DNA of 64,000 nucleotides, from assembly GCF_900452865.1 (NCBI RefSeq), contig NZ_UGOZ01000001.1:744001-808000 (forward strand), given 5' to 3'. This DNA comes from Legionella taurinensis. Its GTDB lineage: Bacteria; Pseudomonadota; Gammaproteobacteria; Legionellales; Legionellaceae. How positions within the stretch are numbered: the first letter of the stretch is position 1; each line of letters starts with the position of its first letter. Below the pieces are notes generated by a model. The model was not told the DNA's origin. It was given only the letters and a program-made list of their open reading frames with translations, and did not search any database. The translations under genes and the position numbers were made by a program. Below, piece after piece: positions 1 through 8,405 of the stretch.

Positions 1-116
1 TTATAGAAGCAACCGCTTGTTATCCCCATACTACGACAGATATCACCAACCTTAGCGCCAGCCTCATGCTCTTTGATTGCTTTGATTATCTGCTCTTCGC
101 TGTAACGTCTTTTCAT
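1..116 (-). CDS. IS3-family transposase OrfA, N-terminal part (cut by window edge)
   Basis: The minus-strand reading from the ATG at 116 gives 38 residues beginning MKRRYSEEQIIKAIKEHEAG and continuing into a GDICRSMGI helix-turn-helix. This is the typical start of the IS3/IS911-type OrfA DNA-binding protein, which acts with OrfB to move the element. A GGAG lies 8 bases before the ATG. The rest of the element is outside the window. The stop codon of the neighbouring prenyl synthase fusion is only 16 bases upstream, so the IS end must lie in or against that gene's 3' end. Confidence 0.85.
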   Translation of the reverse strand, partial: MKRRYSEEQIIKAIKEHEAGAKVGDICRSMGITSGCFY

Positions 117-132
117 TTTGAGTTCTCCATTG

Positions 133-2340
133 TCACAATTTTAATGGATTTCTCATCTTTGTCATGGGCTTATTTTTGGGGGATAGGTCAATGACAGGTT
201 CTACCGCTTTCCAGCCCTCCGCCACAAGATTTTTTGCAGTTTGAACGCAATGATCAATGACGCCTATTTCATTCAGCAAAACGACCACCTGATTCAACGC
301 CTCTCTTTTTTTATGAATTAAACTCTCATAGAGCCACCGCCGCTGAGACGCGTCTAATTGCGTGATGGCAAGAGCAATCGGTATGGTAATTTTCCCAGAC
401 ATGACATCTTCTTCCAGGGCGCGCGCATCGCCGCGGTAAGCCCTCACATCATCCATGTATTGGTAGGCTAAACCTACATTCAGTGCATAATGACCCACTT
501 GGGTCACTTGTTCCTCTGACGCATGCCCCAAAATAGCACCGATTTCCGCCAATGATTTGATATTGAGCCCCGTTTTTAAATTGTGCGTAGCCTCGATTGC
601 CTTTAATAAGTCGGTATTATCACCCTGATCAACAGCCTGGAGCAGCAGATCCTGCATACCGGCTATGTCTGCACATTGACCCACAATAGACGAAACAGCG
701 GTATCAAAATAAATTTTATAAATTTTTAACAGTTGCTCTGGGGTTAAGTTCGTTGTGTTCATAAGGCGATTGAAAAGAAAATACCCCAATAACCCCCCAT
801 TGATGGCTCTGTCTATCCCGTATAATTCATGAACCGTTGGTTTACCACGCCTTAATTTGGAATTATCCTGAATGTCATCAAAAATCAGCGTGGAAGACTG
901 CAGTATTTCTGCGATTACTGGCCACTCCCGGCACTGCTCAGAGTTACCACCTACTGCATTGATCACCACAAGACAAAAGAAAGAGCGCCAGCCTTTGCCT
1001 TTACGGAGTAGCATGTCGCGCAAAGGATTGACCCCCGCATCGTAAATTTTAACAGCAGACACATTGTGAATAATTTGTTGCAACTGTTCATCTTTAACCA
1101 AGGTCATCCCGAGATCGCTTGCCTGTGCGGGTAAATAGTAACGGTTAATCTCGTTCAAGACTAATCCCGCCATCTCCTCCATCAACCGGGTCTTACTTCG
1201 GAGAATTTTTTCGTTGTTTCCATAAATCTCAACAAATCCCACTCCCTCGGTCTCTTTCATGTTCTCTCGGTAACGAATGTTGATAACACCCTCGTAAAAA
1301 GCGAACGCAGTGAGGATTGTGATCACCTCCTGGTTATCAATCAAGGCTTCAATATACAATTCTGCATCGCACTCATCGAGTTTGATTTGCCATTTCACAG
1401 GATAGGTATTTAACGTGCGGTTACTCTGCCAGGTATCGAGCACTTGAATTGAAAAATGGGTATACGTTTTATAATTACCTACCTCGTCAATCACTTTAGC
1501 AATGGATTCAACGACCTCTGCTGTTTCTTTATCAAACACTTGATAAATGGAAAGTTGACGACCATCCTCCAGTTGAATGGAAAACCATATCCAACCTTTG
1601 TCTCCGATGGCTTTAGTGGATTTTTTATTATTAAGACTGAATTCATGATCGTACCAGCCCATGCCTTCAATTTCCTTATTATTTAACCTCCCCTTGACTG
1701 AGCCGTGGGGGATAAAATAATAAAACATCTGATCAACATTGTCATAATCACCCAATAAAGCGATACCCTCTTGACCATGCCGAATCGTTTTTTTATCCAT
1801 GCAAAACTCTAAATAGAGCACCTGCGAGTCATGATTAATTTCAATGCAATACAAACCGTCTTTTTTAAAAAAACTGGATTCACCAAAGTGTGCGGCAAAA
1901 TTTTCTTCATTCACTTCAAAGTCAATAGGCATAGACACATCAGGATAAATTTCTCTATTTTGCTCCATCATATCCGCAAGGTAATCCAACAGTTCATTTT
2001 TTCCTGTGCTTTCTCTGATTTTTTTGCTGTACCGTTTGGGTATTTCTTCATCGCAAATCGCCCAGTGCTGATGAGTTTTAGTTTCATGGTCAACCAGAAC
2101 GTAAATAATAAACAGGTTGTCATCGAGTGAATTTTGCGCTTTGACTTTGAAAAAACTAAAGAAAAAACTGTATTTTTTCAAACTTACTTTTTCATGAAAG
2201 TGGGTATTGAAATACCACCATTCAATTTTGGAGGGGTGAGGTAGATCCTGGATCCTTAAGTCAATTTCCTTATCAAAATAAGGAATATTGTTTTCCTGAC
2301 AACACTGAACAAATGCCTTGTTTCCTCTCATCATGTTCAT
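133..2340 (-). CDS. CrtC/AttH lipocalin-like domain fused to polyprenyl (GGPP-type) synthase
   Basis: This is a two-domain protein of about 735 residues. Residues ~30-390 resemble the carotenoid hydratase CrtC / kievitone hydratase family, with an EWWYFNTHF opening, a GMGWYDHEFS box and a WIWFSIQLEDG strand. Members of that family add water to, or protonate, prenyl double bonds. Residues ~430-735 are an all-helical trans-prenyl synthase with both aspartate-rich motifs: DDIQD near residue 488 (followed by KLRRGKPTVHELYG) and DDVRAYRGD near 630, then GKITIPIAL. The synthase half should make a C15-C20 diphosphate, and the first half may hydrate or cyclise it; that is inference. The ATG at 2340 is preferred over a TTG at 2346 because AAGG sits 6 bases upstream. 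The stop lies 16 bases before an IS3 OrfA start, so the last residues may be IS-derived. Confidence 0.8.
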   Translation of the reverse strand: MNMMRGNKAFVQCCQENNIPYFDKEIDLRIQDLPHPSKIEWWYFNTHFHEKVSLKKYSFFFSFFKVKAQNSLDDNLFIIYVLVDHETKTHQHWAICDEEIPKRYSKKIRESTGKNELLDYLADMMEQNREIYPDVSMPIDFEVNEENFAAHFGESSFFKKDGLYCIEINHDSQVLYLEFCMDKKTIRHGQEGIALLGDYDNVDQMFYYFIPHGSVKGRLNNKEIEGMGWYDHEFSLNNKKSTKAIGDKGWIWFSIQLEDGRQLSIYQVFDKETAEVVESIAKVIDEVGNYKTYTHFSIQVLDTWQSNRTLNTYPVKWQIKLDECDAELYIEALIDNQEVITILTAFAFYEGVINIRYRENMKETEGVGFVEIYGNNEKILRSKTRLMEEMAGLVLNEINRYYLPAQASDLGMTLVKDEQLQQIIHNVSAVKIYDAGVNPLRDMLLRKGKGWRSFFCLVVINAVGGNSEQCREWPVIAEILQSSTLIFDDIQDNSKLRRGKPTVHELYGIDRAINGGLLGYFLFNRLMNTTNLTPEQLLKIYKIYFDTAVSSIVGQCADIAGMQDLLLQAVDQGDNTDLLKAIEATHNLKTGLNIKSLAEIGAILGHASEEQVTQVGHYALNVGLAYQYMDDVRAYRGDARALEEDVMSGKITIPIALAITQLDASQRRWLYESLIHKKREALNQVVVLLNEIGVIDHCVQTAKNLVAEGWKAVEPVIDLSPKNKPMTKMRNPLKL

Positions 2341-3055
2341 TAACAACCTTATTTTGAAGAAAAATCAATAACTCAAATGGTTTACTGAATAATCTTTTAT
2401 TTTTTGTTTAAATTTTATTCACACATGATTTTAAGTGTAGCTTATCCTTTCAATGTTCGCCAATGCATGACATCTTTCTTTTCGTTGGCCATCCTCGGGC
2501 TTTCTATTCCTCCCAACCGTCTAACATAATCTTTCCGCCAGGCGATCATTGTCTTGGGATGTGTGCACGGCCCTCTTTATTATCACAACCTGCTGAAATT
2601 AAACATAAACCCGTATTTGTATTAGTTAAAATTTCCACCTATGGCTGCTCCAGCAGTTGGTGATTGAACAGCATCATCCCTTCCTGGTGGGAGGGATTTT
2701 TTATGCTTCACATAAATCCGACAACACCTCGGAGCGAATTTCTCTGAATCGATTGTACTCATCGACAAACACCACGGTTGGCTAAAGGAGTCGAAGTTAA
2801 CTAAGATTCCAAAATATAAACACTCAGCATTATGTGTGAGAAACAACCTATGATTTTGACAGGGAATGGGGGTACGTATACACCAGGCCAAGAAGAGGTT
2901 TAGGCGTAATGTAAACCGTCCAAATTTCCGAACATTATTAATCAACTCGTGTTTCATTCGGATTTGTAACTAATTCGAATAATTTGAAAATTGCCTGTCA
3001 GTAATCTAGGTGTTGATAACAGTGGTCGATTATTTAAATCGAAAAAATTTGAAGA
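2341..3055. other. 715-base gap between terpenoid genes
   Basis: No convincing intact gene is present. The two longest open frames (about 66 and 111 codons) have poor composition and no family signal. A minus-strand stretch near 2700-2785 reads like the tail of a protein (VVFVDEYNRFREIRSEVL) with stops just upstream, so it may be a relic. A rho-independent terminator for the plus strand lies at 2676-2702. The gap separates the fusion gene from the methyltransferase-like gene, so they may be transcribed separately. Confidence 0.5.
2676..2702 (+). terminator. Rho-independent terminator
   Basis: A 9-base-pair stem (ATCCCTTCC / GGGAGGGAT, one T-G pair) with a TGGT loop is followed directly by six Ts. 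It faces the plus strand although no plus-strand gene precedes it, so it may end an unrecognised small RNA or be left over from a lost gene. Confidence 0.65.
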
Positions 3056-4162
3056 CTAGGCTTCAGTAATTTTTAATGCCTGTGTCAATTCACTGAATAC
3101 TTCCGCTGGAATATTGCCTTTATGCGTTAAAATAAGCTTTTCCAAAATGGTTTTGACCGTTCTTTTGTCAACAACAAATTCTGAAACGATTGGATGAAAC
3201 AACGCAAGATCAACTTCCATCATTCGTTTAGCAATCCCTTTCATTTGAAAAATCTCATCTTTTGAAGGAGCTGGGATTGCCTTTATCATTTCTGAAAGTT
3301 TTTGCCATCTGGCCTTACCATTTGCATCTTGCTTAAGCCATGCTCTACCATAACTAGCGAGTAGATTCCAGTAACTGGCAAGTACACTCCGGAATCGATG
3401 AGGTACTCCAAATTCACGATATAAGCCTAGTAAATTCCCTGGGTTTGCAGCCTTTAGCGCTTCTTTTGCATTCACTCCATCTACAGCTGTATCATTTCCT
3501 TTGTAGTAGTCAATATTTATAATTCTCGCACCAAATTTTCCGGCAATCATTTGTAAAGCAAGAAATTTTGTAAAGTTCTGAAAATCGGTAGAACCCGCAT
3601 TTATTATTAAGTCTGCCTTACCATTCACTAAACCTGCCACAACGTCGGGTAACTCATCATATCTTGCATTGTAGGCTTTAGCCCGTTTAGAAAGTAATCG
3701 TTTATCTATAGTTGCTGCAGCTTTTTCAGCCAAAGGCGGATAAATTTCTACAAGTACCGCACTTGTTTGGCTTCTGTTACTTACTATTTCAAGTGTAATC
3801 TGACCTTCTCCACTACCCATTTCATAGATTAAAACGGGTTCATTTTTTCCCCTGGTTGCAATTATTTCTTCAACTATTGTATTAATAACTCTACCAAATA
3901 GTGCTTTATTTGGACTTGTCTCACCTCCCCAATCATAAGCTAATGCCATCGTTTCAATTTGTTCAGGACTCATTTTTGGAGATGGAATATAGTTTAGGAT
4001 TTCCGTGATGAGTTGCTGCATTAATTTAACACAATCAGCCTGCTGATCTAATTTATCAGCATCATTTAACTGTTGAATAAGTTGTTGTAATTTTTGTTTA
4101 TTTTCTAACAAATGATCAGCTAATTCGGCGCTCTGGCCATCTGGCGGTTGTTGTACATTCAT
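3056..4162 (-). CDS. SAM-dependent methyltransferase-like protein
   Basis: The product is 368 residues. After a helical, glutamine-rich N-terminus (~1-75), a Rossmann-type methyltransferase core begins near residue 108 with LIYEMGSGEGQITLEI, which fits motif I (hydrophobic-E-x-G-S-G-x-G). An acidic residue at the end of the next strand (VLVEIYPP) fits motif II. A later IINAGSTDFQNF stretch sits where motif IV would be. No standard substrate-specific motif was recognised. It lies between the Rv3378c-like gene and the prenyl synthase fusion on the same strand, so a tailoring role on a terpenoid is a reasonable inference. The family assignment is by motif only and could be a degenerate, non-catalytic fold. 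Confidence 0.55.
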   Translation of the reverse strand: MNVQQPPDGQSAELADHLLENKQKLQQLIQQLNDADKLDQQADCVKLMQQLITEILNYIPSPKMSPEQIETMALAYDWGGETSPNKALFGRVINTIVEEIIATRGKNEPVLIYEMGSGEGQITLEIVSNRSQTSAVLVEIYPPLAEKAAATIDKRLLSKRAKAYNARYDELPDVVAGLVNGKADLIINAGSTDFQNFTKFLALQMIAGKFGARIINIDYYKGNDTAVDGVNAKEALKAANPGNLLGLYREFGVPHRFRSVLASYWNLLASYGRAWLKQDANGKARWQKLSEMIKAIPAPSKDEIFQMKGIAKRMMEVDLALFHPIVSEFVVDKRTVKTILEKLILTHKGNIPAEVFSELTQALKITEA

Positions 4163-4401
4163 ACACTTGAATAGTTAATATAACCTTTCAAAAGTGTGGG
4201 TCTTTGGAGAGTTATTGTCAAATTTGGGGGCACAGCTTAAGTGGCATTCTTTTTTGAGCTGCCTGCTCCCATACCTTACTTTTATTCATTTCCACCTAAG
4301 ACAGCCGGACCAAACGAATCATCAATTACAATCAGCCAATGGTGCCGTTTTAATGGAAATCCCATCATTTTATGGTCTTGTTTTTTAGGGGGGAGAGGTG
4401 A

Positions 4402-5364
4402 CTATTTAGTCAGCCCAAGAATAGAATCGAAATCATCAATGAGCTCTTGCATCGCCACAAAGGCTGTTGCCATATTTTGTGAAGAGAGGCTCTGGGTTCT
4501 GTAATCCATCTCATGTGATACGGATTGTTTCGGCGCAATCAGATCTTCGATAATACGTTTTAATGCCCCTCGCTTCATATGAATAGGGGAATAGGGAGTG
4601 TAGAAAAATTTCATGTTGATGCCACTTGAAAACAAGGTTGGCATGGAGAGATAGGCCTTGCAGGACCCTTTGGCATTGGTCGATAAGGTAAAATGGGGAG
4701 GTGGTAATTCAAAACCATAGATAGCTCGAATAAAATAGCGATACAAGGTGTTGTTCACTTTATTAAAATCAGTCTCCACTTCAGAGCGTAATTGGTTATC
4801 GAGGTGTTCGCGGTCTGATGCCGACATGGCTTGGAAACGATGCCAAAGGGAATATAAAGGAATAGGGGAGATTTCAAAAATCAATTTTCGATTACCAGCG
4901 TTGTAAGGCCAGGTTTGCATAAAATCAATTAAACGTTGCCCATATTGATGTAGTACTGAAGTCGAATTGCTATCCATTATGGCCTCCAGGCCAACAAAAT
5001 AAGGATCAATTTGCATTTTTTTATAAGCGTCTTGCAAGGGTTGGCTAATGTAGGTCAAATAATAACGGGTCATCGTCTGGATGTATTCTGGACTTCTAGT
5101 TAAGGCAAGGCCAAGGGGGGGAGCGGCATCGATGATGTTTTGGCCCCCGAGTTCAAAAAAATTGAGAAGCAATTGACAATACGAGATAAACGTTTTTTCA
5201 GCATAATCGGCAAAATCGATTTTACCTGGGTTTTTGTTGTGCCTATTATACGCCAGTATGTAGGCTGAACGGGTTCCTCCTGGGCTGATTACTCCCGTTA
5301 ATCCTTCAGGAAAATGAGACCTCACGCGGTTTGCAAAGTCAGTCTCATCTGTTTTGTTACTCAT
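4402..5364 (-). CDS. Tuberculosinol synthase (Rv3378c)-like, cis-prenyltransferase-fold terpene synthase
   Basis: The product is 320 residues. From memory of Mycobacterium tuberculosis Rv3378c, several blocks line up in order: VISPGGTRSAYILAYN against its FPFDGTRRW region, a long helical section (YAEKTFISYCQLLLNFFELGG), and a C-terminal PTLFSSGINMKFFYTPYS block against PLLSSGKTSLYFTVAPS, followed by ALKRIIEDLI. Rv3378c uses a (Z)-prenyl synthase fold to convert tuberculosinyl diphosphate to tuberculosinol and 1-tuberculosinyladenosine. The aspartate of the DGTRRW motif is glycine here (PGGTR, residues 28-32), so chemistry or substrate may differ. The start is well supported by GAGGAG 7 bases before the ATG. 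It is the first of three same-strand genes with prenyl-diphosphate links. An unrelated function cannot be excluded. Confidence 0.6.
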   Translation of the reverse strand: MSNKTDETDFANRVRSHFPEGLTGVISPGGTRSAYILAYNRHNKNPGKIDFADYAEKTFISYCQLLLNFFELGGQNIIDAAPPLGLALTRSPEYIQTMTRYYLTYISQPLQDAYKKMQIDPYFVGLEAIMDSNSTSVLHQYGQRLIDFMQTWPYNAGNRKLIFEISPIPLYSLWHRFQAMSASDREHLDNQLRSEVETDFNKVNNTLYRYFIRAIYGFELPPPHFTLSTNAKGSCKAYLSMPTLFSSGINMKFFYTPYSPIHMKRGALKRIIEDLIAPKQSVSHEMDYRTQSLSSQNMATAFVAMQELIDDFDSILGLTK

Positions 5365-5648
5365 TACTCAGCTCCTCGGGACTACTGGCTCAATATTACA
5401 ACTATAGCATCCAATGCCATTTCAGCCTCAATGAGCGTATTTGCACTGAAAAATGCGTTTTAAATCAGTCAGCACATGAAGCCAGAATTTGCACCCTCAT
5501 TGACCACCAGACAATCAGATAAACAATGGGCAAGCAGTGCACTTGGATAAAAAATCTCAAGAACTCATTAAATCCTTATGGTATCCTGATCCATTCATTA
5601 TGACATTCTACCTGTTTCGAAGCAGAGCGGACGGTAAATAGAAGCGTT

Positions 5649-6089
5649 ATACTTAAAACCATTCTCTTTGAGCAGGATACCTTTATCGAAGATGATCTAA
5701 GGCAGTGGTACCTTAAATACGGTGAAACAATAAATCAGCCAATTACTCAACAGACAGGCCGTTTCTTTAAACCTCATGAGACAAGCTCCCATGCCCTGGT
5801 GATAAAACTCTGTAAGGATTTTGGCTTTGACGAGAAGCGAGTAATGAATAAGCCTGAGAAGAATTATTCTGCCGGGAAAGAGGAGATGGCTGCGGCACTA
5901 CCGTGCTAAGCCGGGGTTCGGCACACAGACCGAATCACCGGGGTATGGCGGTCTTGAGGCAGCTCTGAAAACGGGAGGTTAGCACGGGTGATTGGTAACG
6001 ACGCGCAGTTTGATGAATATCACTTCATGACCAACCTCAACAATCAGATTGGCTATTCGAAACACATGAATGTGATCAAGTTGGCTTAA
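5649..6089 (+). pseudogene. Decayed gene relic in two frames
   Basis: Three protein-like stretches follow one another but are broken by frameshifts and stops. The first, 5649-5909, includes FEQDTFIEDDLRQWYLKYGE and ends in TAA. A second in another frame ends at 5982 (WLRHYRAKPGFGTQTESP...). A third in the first frame runs 5988-6089 (NDAQFDEYHFMTNLNNQIGY). Composition and order suggest one ancestral gene, perhaps from a plasmid or integrative element, but no family was recognised. It occupies most of the gap between the terpenoid genes and the VIT1-type transporter; 5365-5648 holds nothing clear beyond the upstream region of the minus-strand gene. Confidence 0.45.
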
Positions 6090-6116
6090 ATCGATTCCCT
6101 CTTGGAGTTCTTATAT

Positions 6117-6806
6117 ATGAAACATGAAGAATATCATCGAATAGAACGAATTGGCTGGTTGCGTGCTGCAGTTTTGGGTGCGAATGACGGTATTATCTCT
6201 ACAGCTAGCTTGTTGATTGGTGTTGCTGCTGCCCATACGCCCTATAATGGGATATTTGTAGCAGGGATTGCCGGTTTAATTGCGGGGGCCATGTCGATGG
6301 CTGCAGGTGAATATATATCAGTAAGCTCTCAAGCGGATACAGAAAAATCAGCTTTACAGCGTGAGAAGAAAGAACTCGAAGAGAGCTTACCGAATGAAGT
6401 TGAAGAGTTAACCGCTATATACGTTAATCGTGGATTGGAACGCAGTTTTGCCCAGGAAGTTGTGAAACAATTGATGTCCAAAGATGCACTGGGCGCTCAT
6501 GCTCGCGACGAGCTTGGTATTACAGAAATAACAACGGCGCGCCCACTTCAGGCTGCAATTTTTTCTGCCGGCAGTTTTACGCTTGGCTCATTATTACCTT
6601 TGTTAATTATTTTTCTTGTTCCTAGAATCTACCTTATTCCATCCGTATCAATAATGGCGGTTCTATTTTTAGCATTACTCGGAGCAATGGCTGCAAAAGT
6701 TGGCGGAGCTCCAATAGCATTAGGATCATTGCGCGTTGTAATCTGGGGGACAATAGCGATGATTGTAAGTGCAGGCATTGGCTCACTGTTAGGTATAGCA
6801 GTATAA
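6117..6806 (+). CDS. VIT1/CCC1-family iron/manganese transporter
   Basis: The product is 229 residues. The N-terminus has the family hallmark RIGWLRAAVLGANDGIISTA, followed by a hydrophobic helix and GAMSMAAGEYISVSSQADTE, which provides the conserved glutamate-containing pore segment. A charged cytosolic stretch (~75-130) precedes three more membrane helices to the C-terminus. Family members move Fe2+ or Mn2+ out of the cytoplasm or into compartments. The ATG at 6117 has GGAG 9 bases upstream, so it is preferred over the in-frame TTG at 6102. Decayed relics lie on both sides, which suggests that the gene arrived with, or survived within, a degraded mobile region. Confidence 0.88.
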   Translation: MKHEEYHRIERIGWLRAAVLGANDGIISTASLLIGVAAAHTPYNGIFVAGIAGLIAGAMSMAAGEYISVSSQADTEKSALQREKKELEESLPNEVEELTAIYVNRGLERSFAQEVVKQLMSKDALGAHARDELGITEITTARPLQAAIFSAGSFTLGSLLPLLIIFLVPRIYLIPSVSIMAVLFLALLGAMAAKVGGAPIALGSLRVVIWGTIAMIVSAGIGSLLGIAV

Positions 6807-6823
6807 AATAGACTCGGTCTGCA

Positions 6824-7010
6824 ATGGCAAGTAACCACCTGGTTGGGATTAAAACAGCCTATGTCAGCGATGAGGTGAATTAGGAACACGGCAATACCCT
6901 GAAAAACCTGCACAACGAGCTTTTTCAAGCCCGAACGGGATCAATACAGGCTCCTTGCTACCAGGCTGAGTTTGTCCATATCGCTGACCCAGACCCGGTA
7001 GTTAGGAAAG
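6824..7010 (+). pseudogene. Decayed gene relic with in-frame stop
   Basis: From ATG 6824 a protein-like reading (MASNHLVGIKTAYVSDEVN) hits TAG and then continues in the same frame (EHGNTLKNLHNELFQARTGS...) up to the end of the neighbouring minus-strand gene. It is similar in style to the relic at 5649-6089 and may be part of the same lost element. No family was recognised. Confidence 0.3.
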
Positions 7011-7023
7011 ATGACAGGGATAC

Positions 7024-8034
7024 TCAGCCTTGGAGTGAGGTGTTTATTCCCGGAGTGTCCATACTTGATTGTTCGGCAAGCCTCATTTTAAAGAAACCTG
7101 CGTATTGCATAACCATTTTGAGAAGATCGTGATTAGCACCGTCTTTGAAAAATAAATGGGCTGGGTTGGGGTTGGATTTATCCGCCTGGTTATCGCCGAC
7201 TACGGCTAAGAATTGCAAGGATGGAGCAAGCGCTGCGCTCTGCAATAAAGCATGAATTTCTTTCAATCGCGCCAGGCTTTCCTGATGAGTCCTGGCTACC
7301 TCATCAGGTGAGGTAGTTGCAATGTAAAATTCAGGGTTATACTTCGCTCTGTATTCTTCGAGAGCTTGCAAAAACAGCGGTTCGTTTTCAACATGGTCAG
7401 AAATGGTTTGACCAATCAGTCGAATTAAATCAAGGACAGGGTCCAGATTCCCATCGTGTAAAGCTTCAATGGCATGCTCAATTTGTTCAAAAGAAATTAA
7501 ATCTCTTATTTGAGTAAAATCGTTGGCTTGCCTTGAGTTGCCAAGCGCAGGCATGCGGACTTGATAAATCGCTTCCATGAGTAAAGAAATAATATAATTT
7601 TTATTTTCAGTCCCTTGCTCTTCTTGAGTTTGCGCCGTTGGAATAGTTAATTCCGTTTTTAATTGAGCAGAAATGACTTTCAATCGTGCCATGGTTTTTT
7701 GATGAGATTCAATCAGATGAGCTGGCTTATGAGTATAATAGGTCACGGGGTTATGGCGCGCCACATCATAAACACGCTGATATTGATATAACTCTTCATA
7801 AAAGACATAGTCATTTTCTTCGCAGACCCCGATACGTTTAGTAATTTCTTTAATCAGTAAGAGGATGGTGTCGATATCGCCACTGTCTAATGTTCTCATG
7901 GTTTTTTTAACCATCTTGGCACCGTAATATCCGTACAGAGTCGAATCATGCCAGTCATGCGACTCAGCGGAGTAGCGTTTAAAACGTATAGTAAGTGCTT
8001 CGTTGACTAACTGAGCAATTATTTCTCTATTCAT
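7024..8034 (-). CDS. Hypothetical protein with internal tandem duplication (effector candidate)
   Basis: The product is 336 residues and mostly helical. Residues ~1-133 and ~145-272 are diverged copies of one unit. In both copies a short helix (IIAQLVNEAL / IISLLMEAIY) is followed by a D/SG-(D/N)-(I/L)-D stretch, an EN-x(2-4)-F-x(2)-(A/E)L-x(2)-Y segment, and a closing TH/SHQ-(K/E)-(T/S)-(M/L)-ARLK helix. The last ~60 residues are unique. There is no signal peptide and no recognised enzyme motif. Duplicated helical units of this sort are common in Dot/Icm substrates, but secretion is inference. The gene stands alone between relic DNA and another effector candidate. Confidence 0.7.
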   Translation of the reverse strand: MNREIIAQLVNEALTIRFKRYSAESHDWHDSTLYGYYGAKMVKKTMRTLDSGDIDTILLLIKEITKRIGVCEENDYVFYEELYQYQRVYDVARHNPVTYYTHKPAHLIESHQKTMARLKVISAQLKTELTIPTAQTQEEQGTENKNYIISLLMEAIYQVRMPALGNSRQANDFTQIRDLISFEQIEHAIEALHDGNLDPVLDLIRLIGQTISDHVENEPLFLQALEEYRAKYNPEFYIATTSPDEVARTHQESLARLKEIHALLQSAALAPSLQFLAVVGDNQADKSNPNPAHLFFKDGANHDLLKMVMQYAGFFKMRLAEQSSMDTPGINTSLQG

Positions 8035-8405
8035 GGGGTCGTCCTTAGGATTTAAGAGTATTTATTGTACTAAAAGTTTATTAAGTAATCATTATGTGGG
8101 TATTGTATACGATAATGACATAAGAAAAACGAGAAATGCGTTTCCACTTGTCCCTGGGTCGAAATGAGGATGCACCGGCGATAACAAAACTGGCGATGTT
8201 ATCAAATAGAACGCCGCTCTTCGCACTTTCAATGAGGCTCCCAGGACCAACAGCAAGTCAACCATTTTCAACACACAACCGCTTAATCATTTGGAATTGC
8301 TTAACTTTATTGCAGTATAATGAAAAACTTAGCGACAACGAACGAATTGGCAAGAATTCAAATTAAACGAGTAGATGACTTGATAAGTATTAAGGATTGA
8401 CAGCG
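8035..8405. other. 371-base intergenic region between divergent genes
   Basis: This separates divergent effector-type genes. A TATAAT at 8316-8321 upstream of the plus-strand gene is a possible -10, but the best -35 (TTGGAA, 8291-8296) is 19 bases away. No small gene was found. Confidence 0.3.

Noticed and set aside
2622-2957. Minus-strand 111-codon open frame between the terpenoid genes
   Set aside because: No ribosome binding site, odd amino-acid mix, overlaps the terminator hairpin on the other strand, and a different frame there looks more protein-like.
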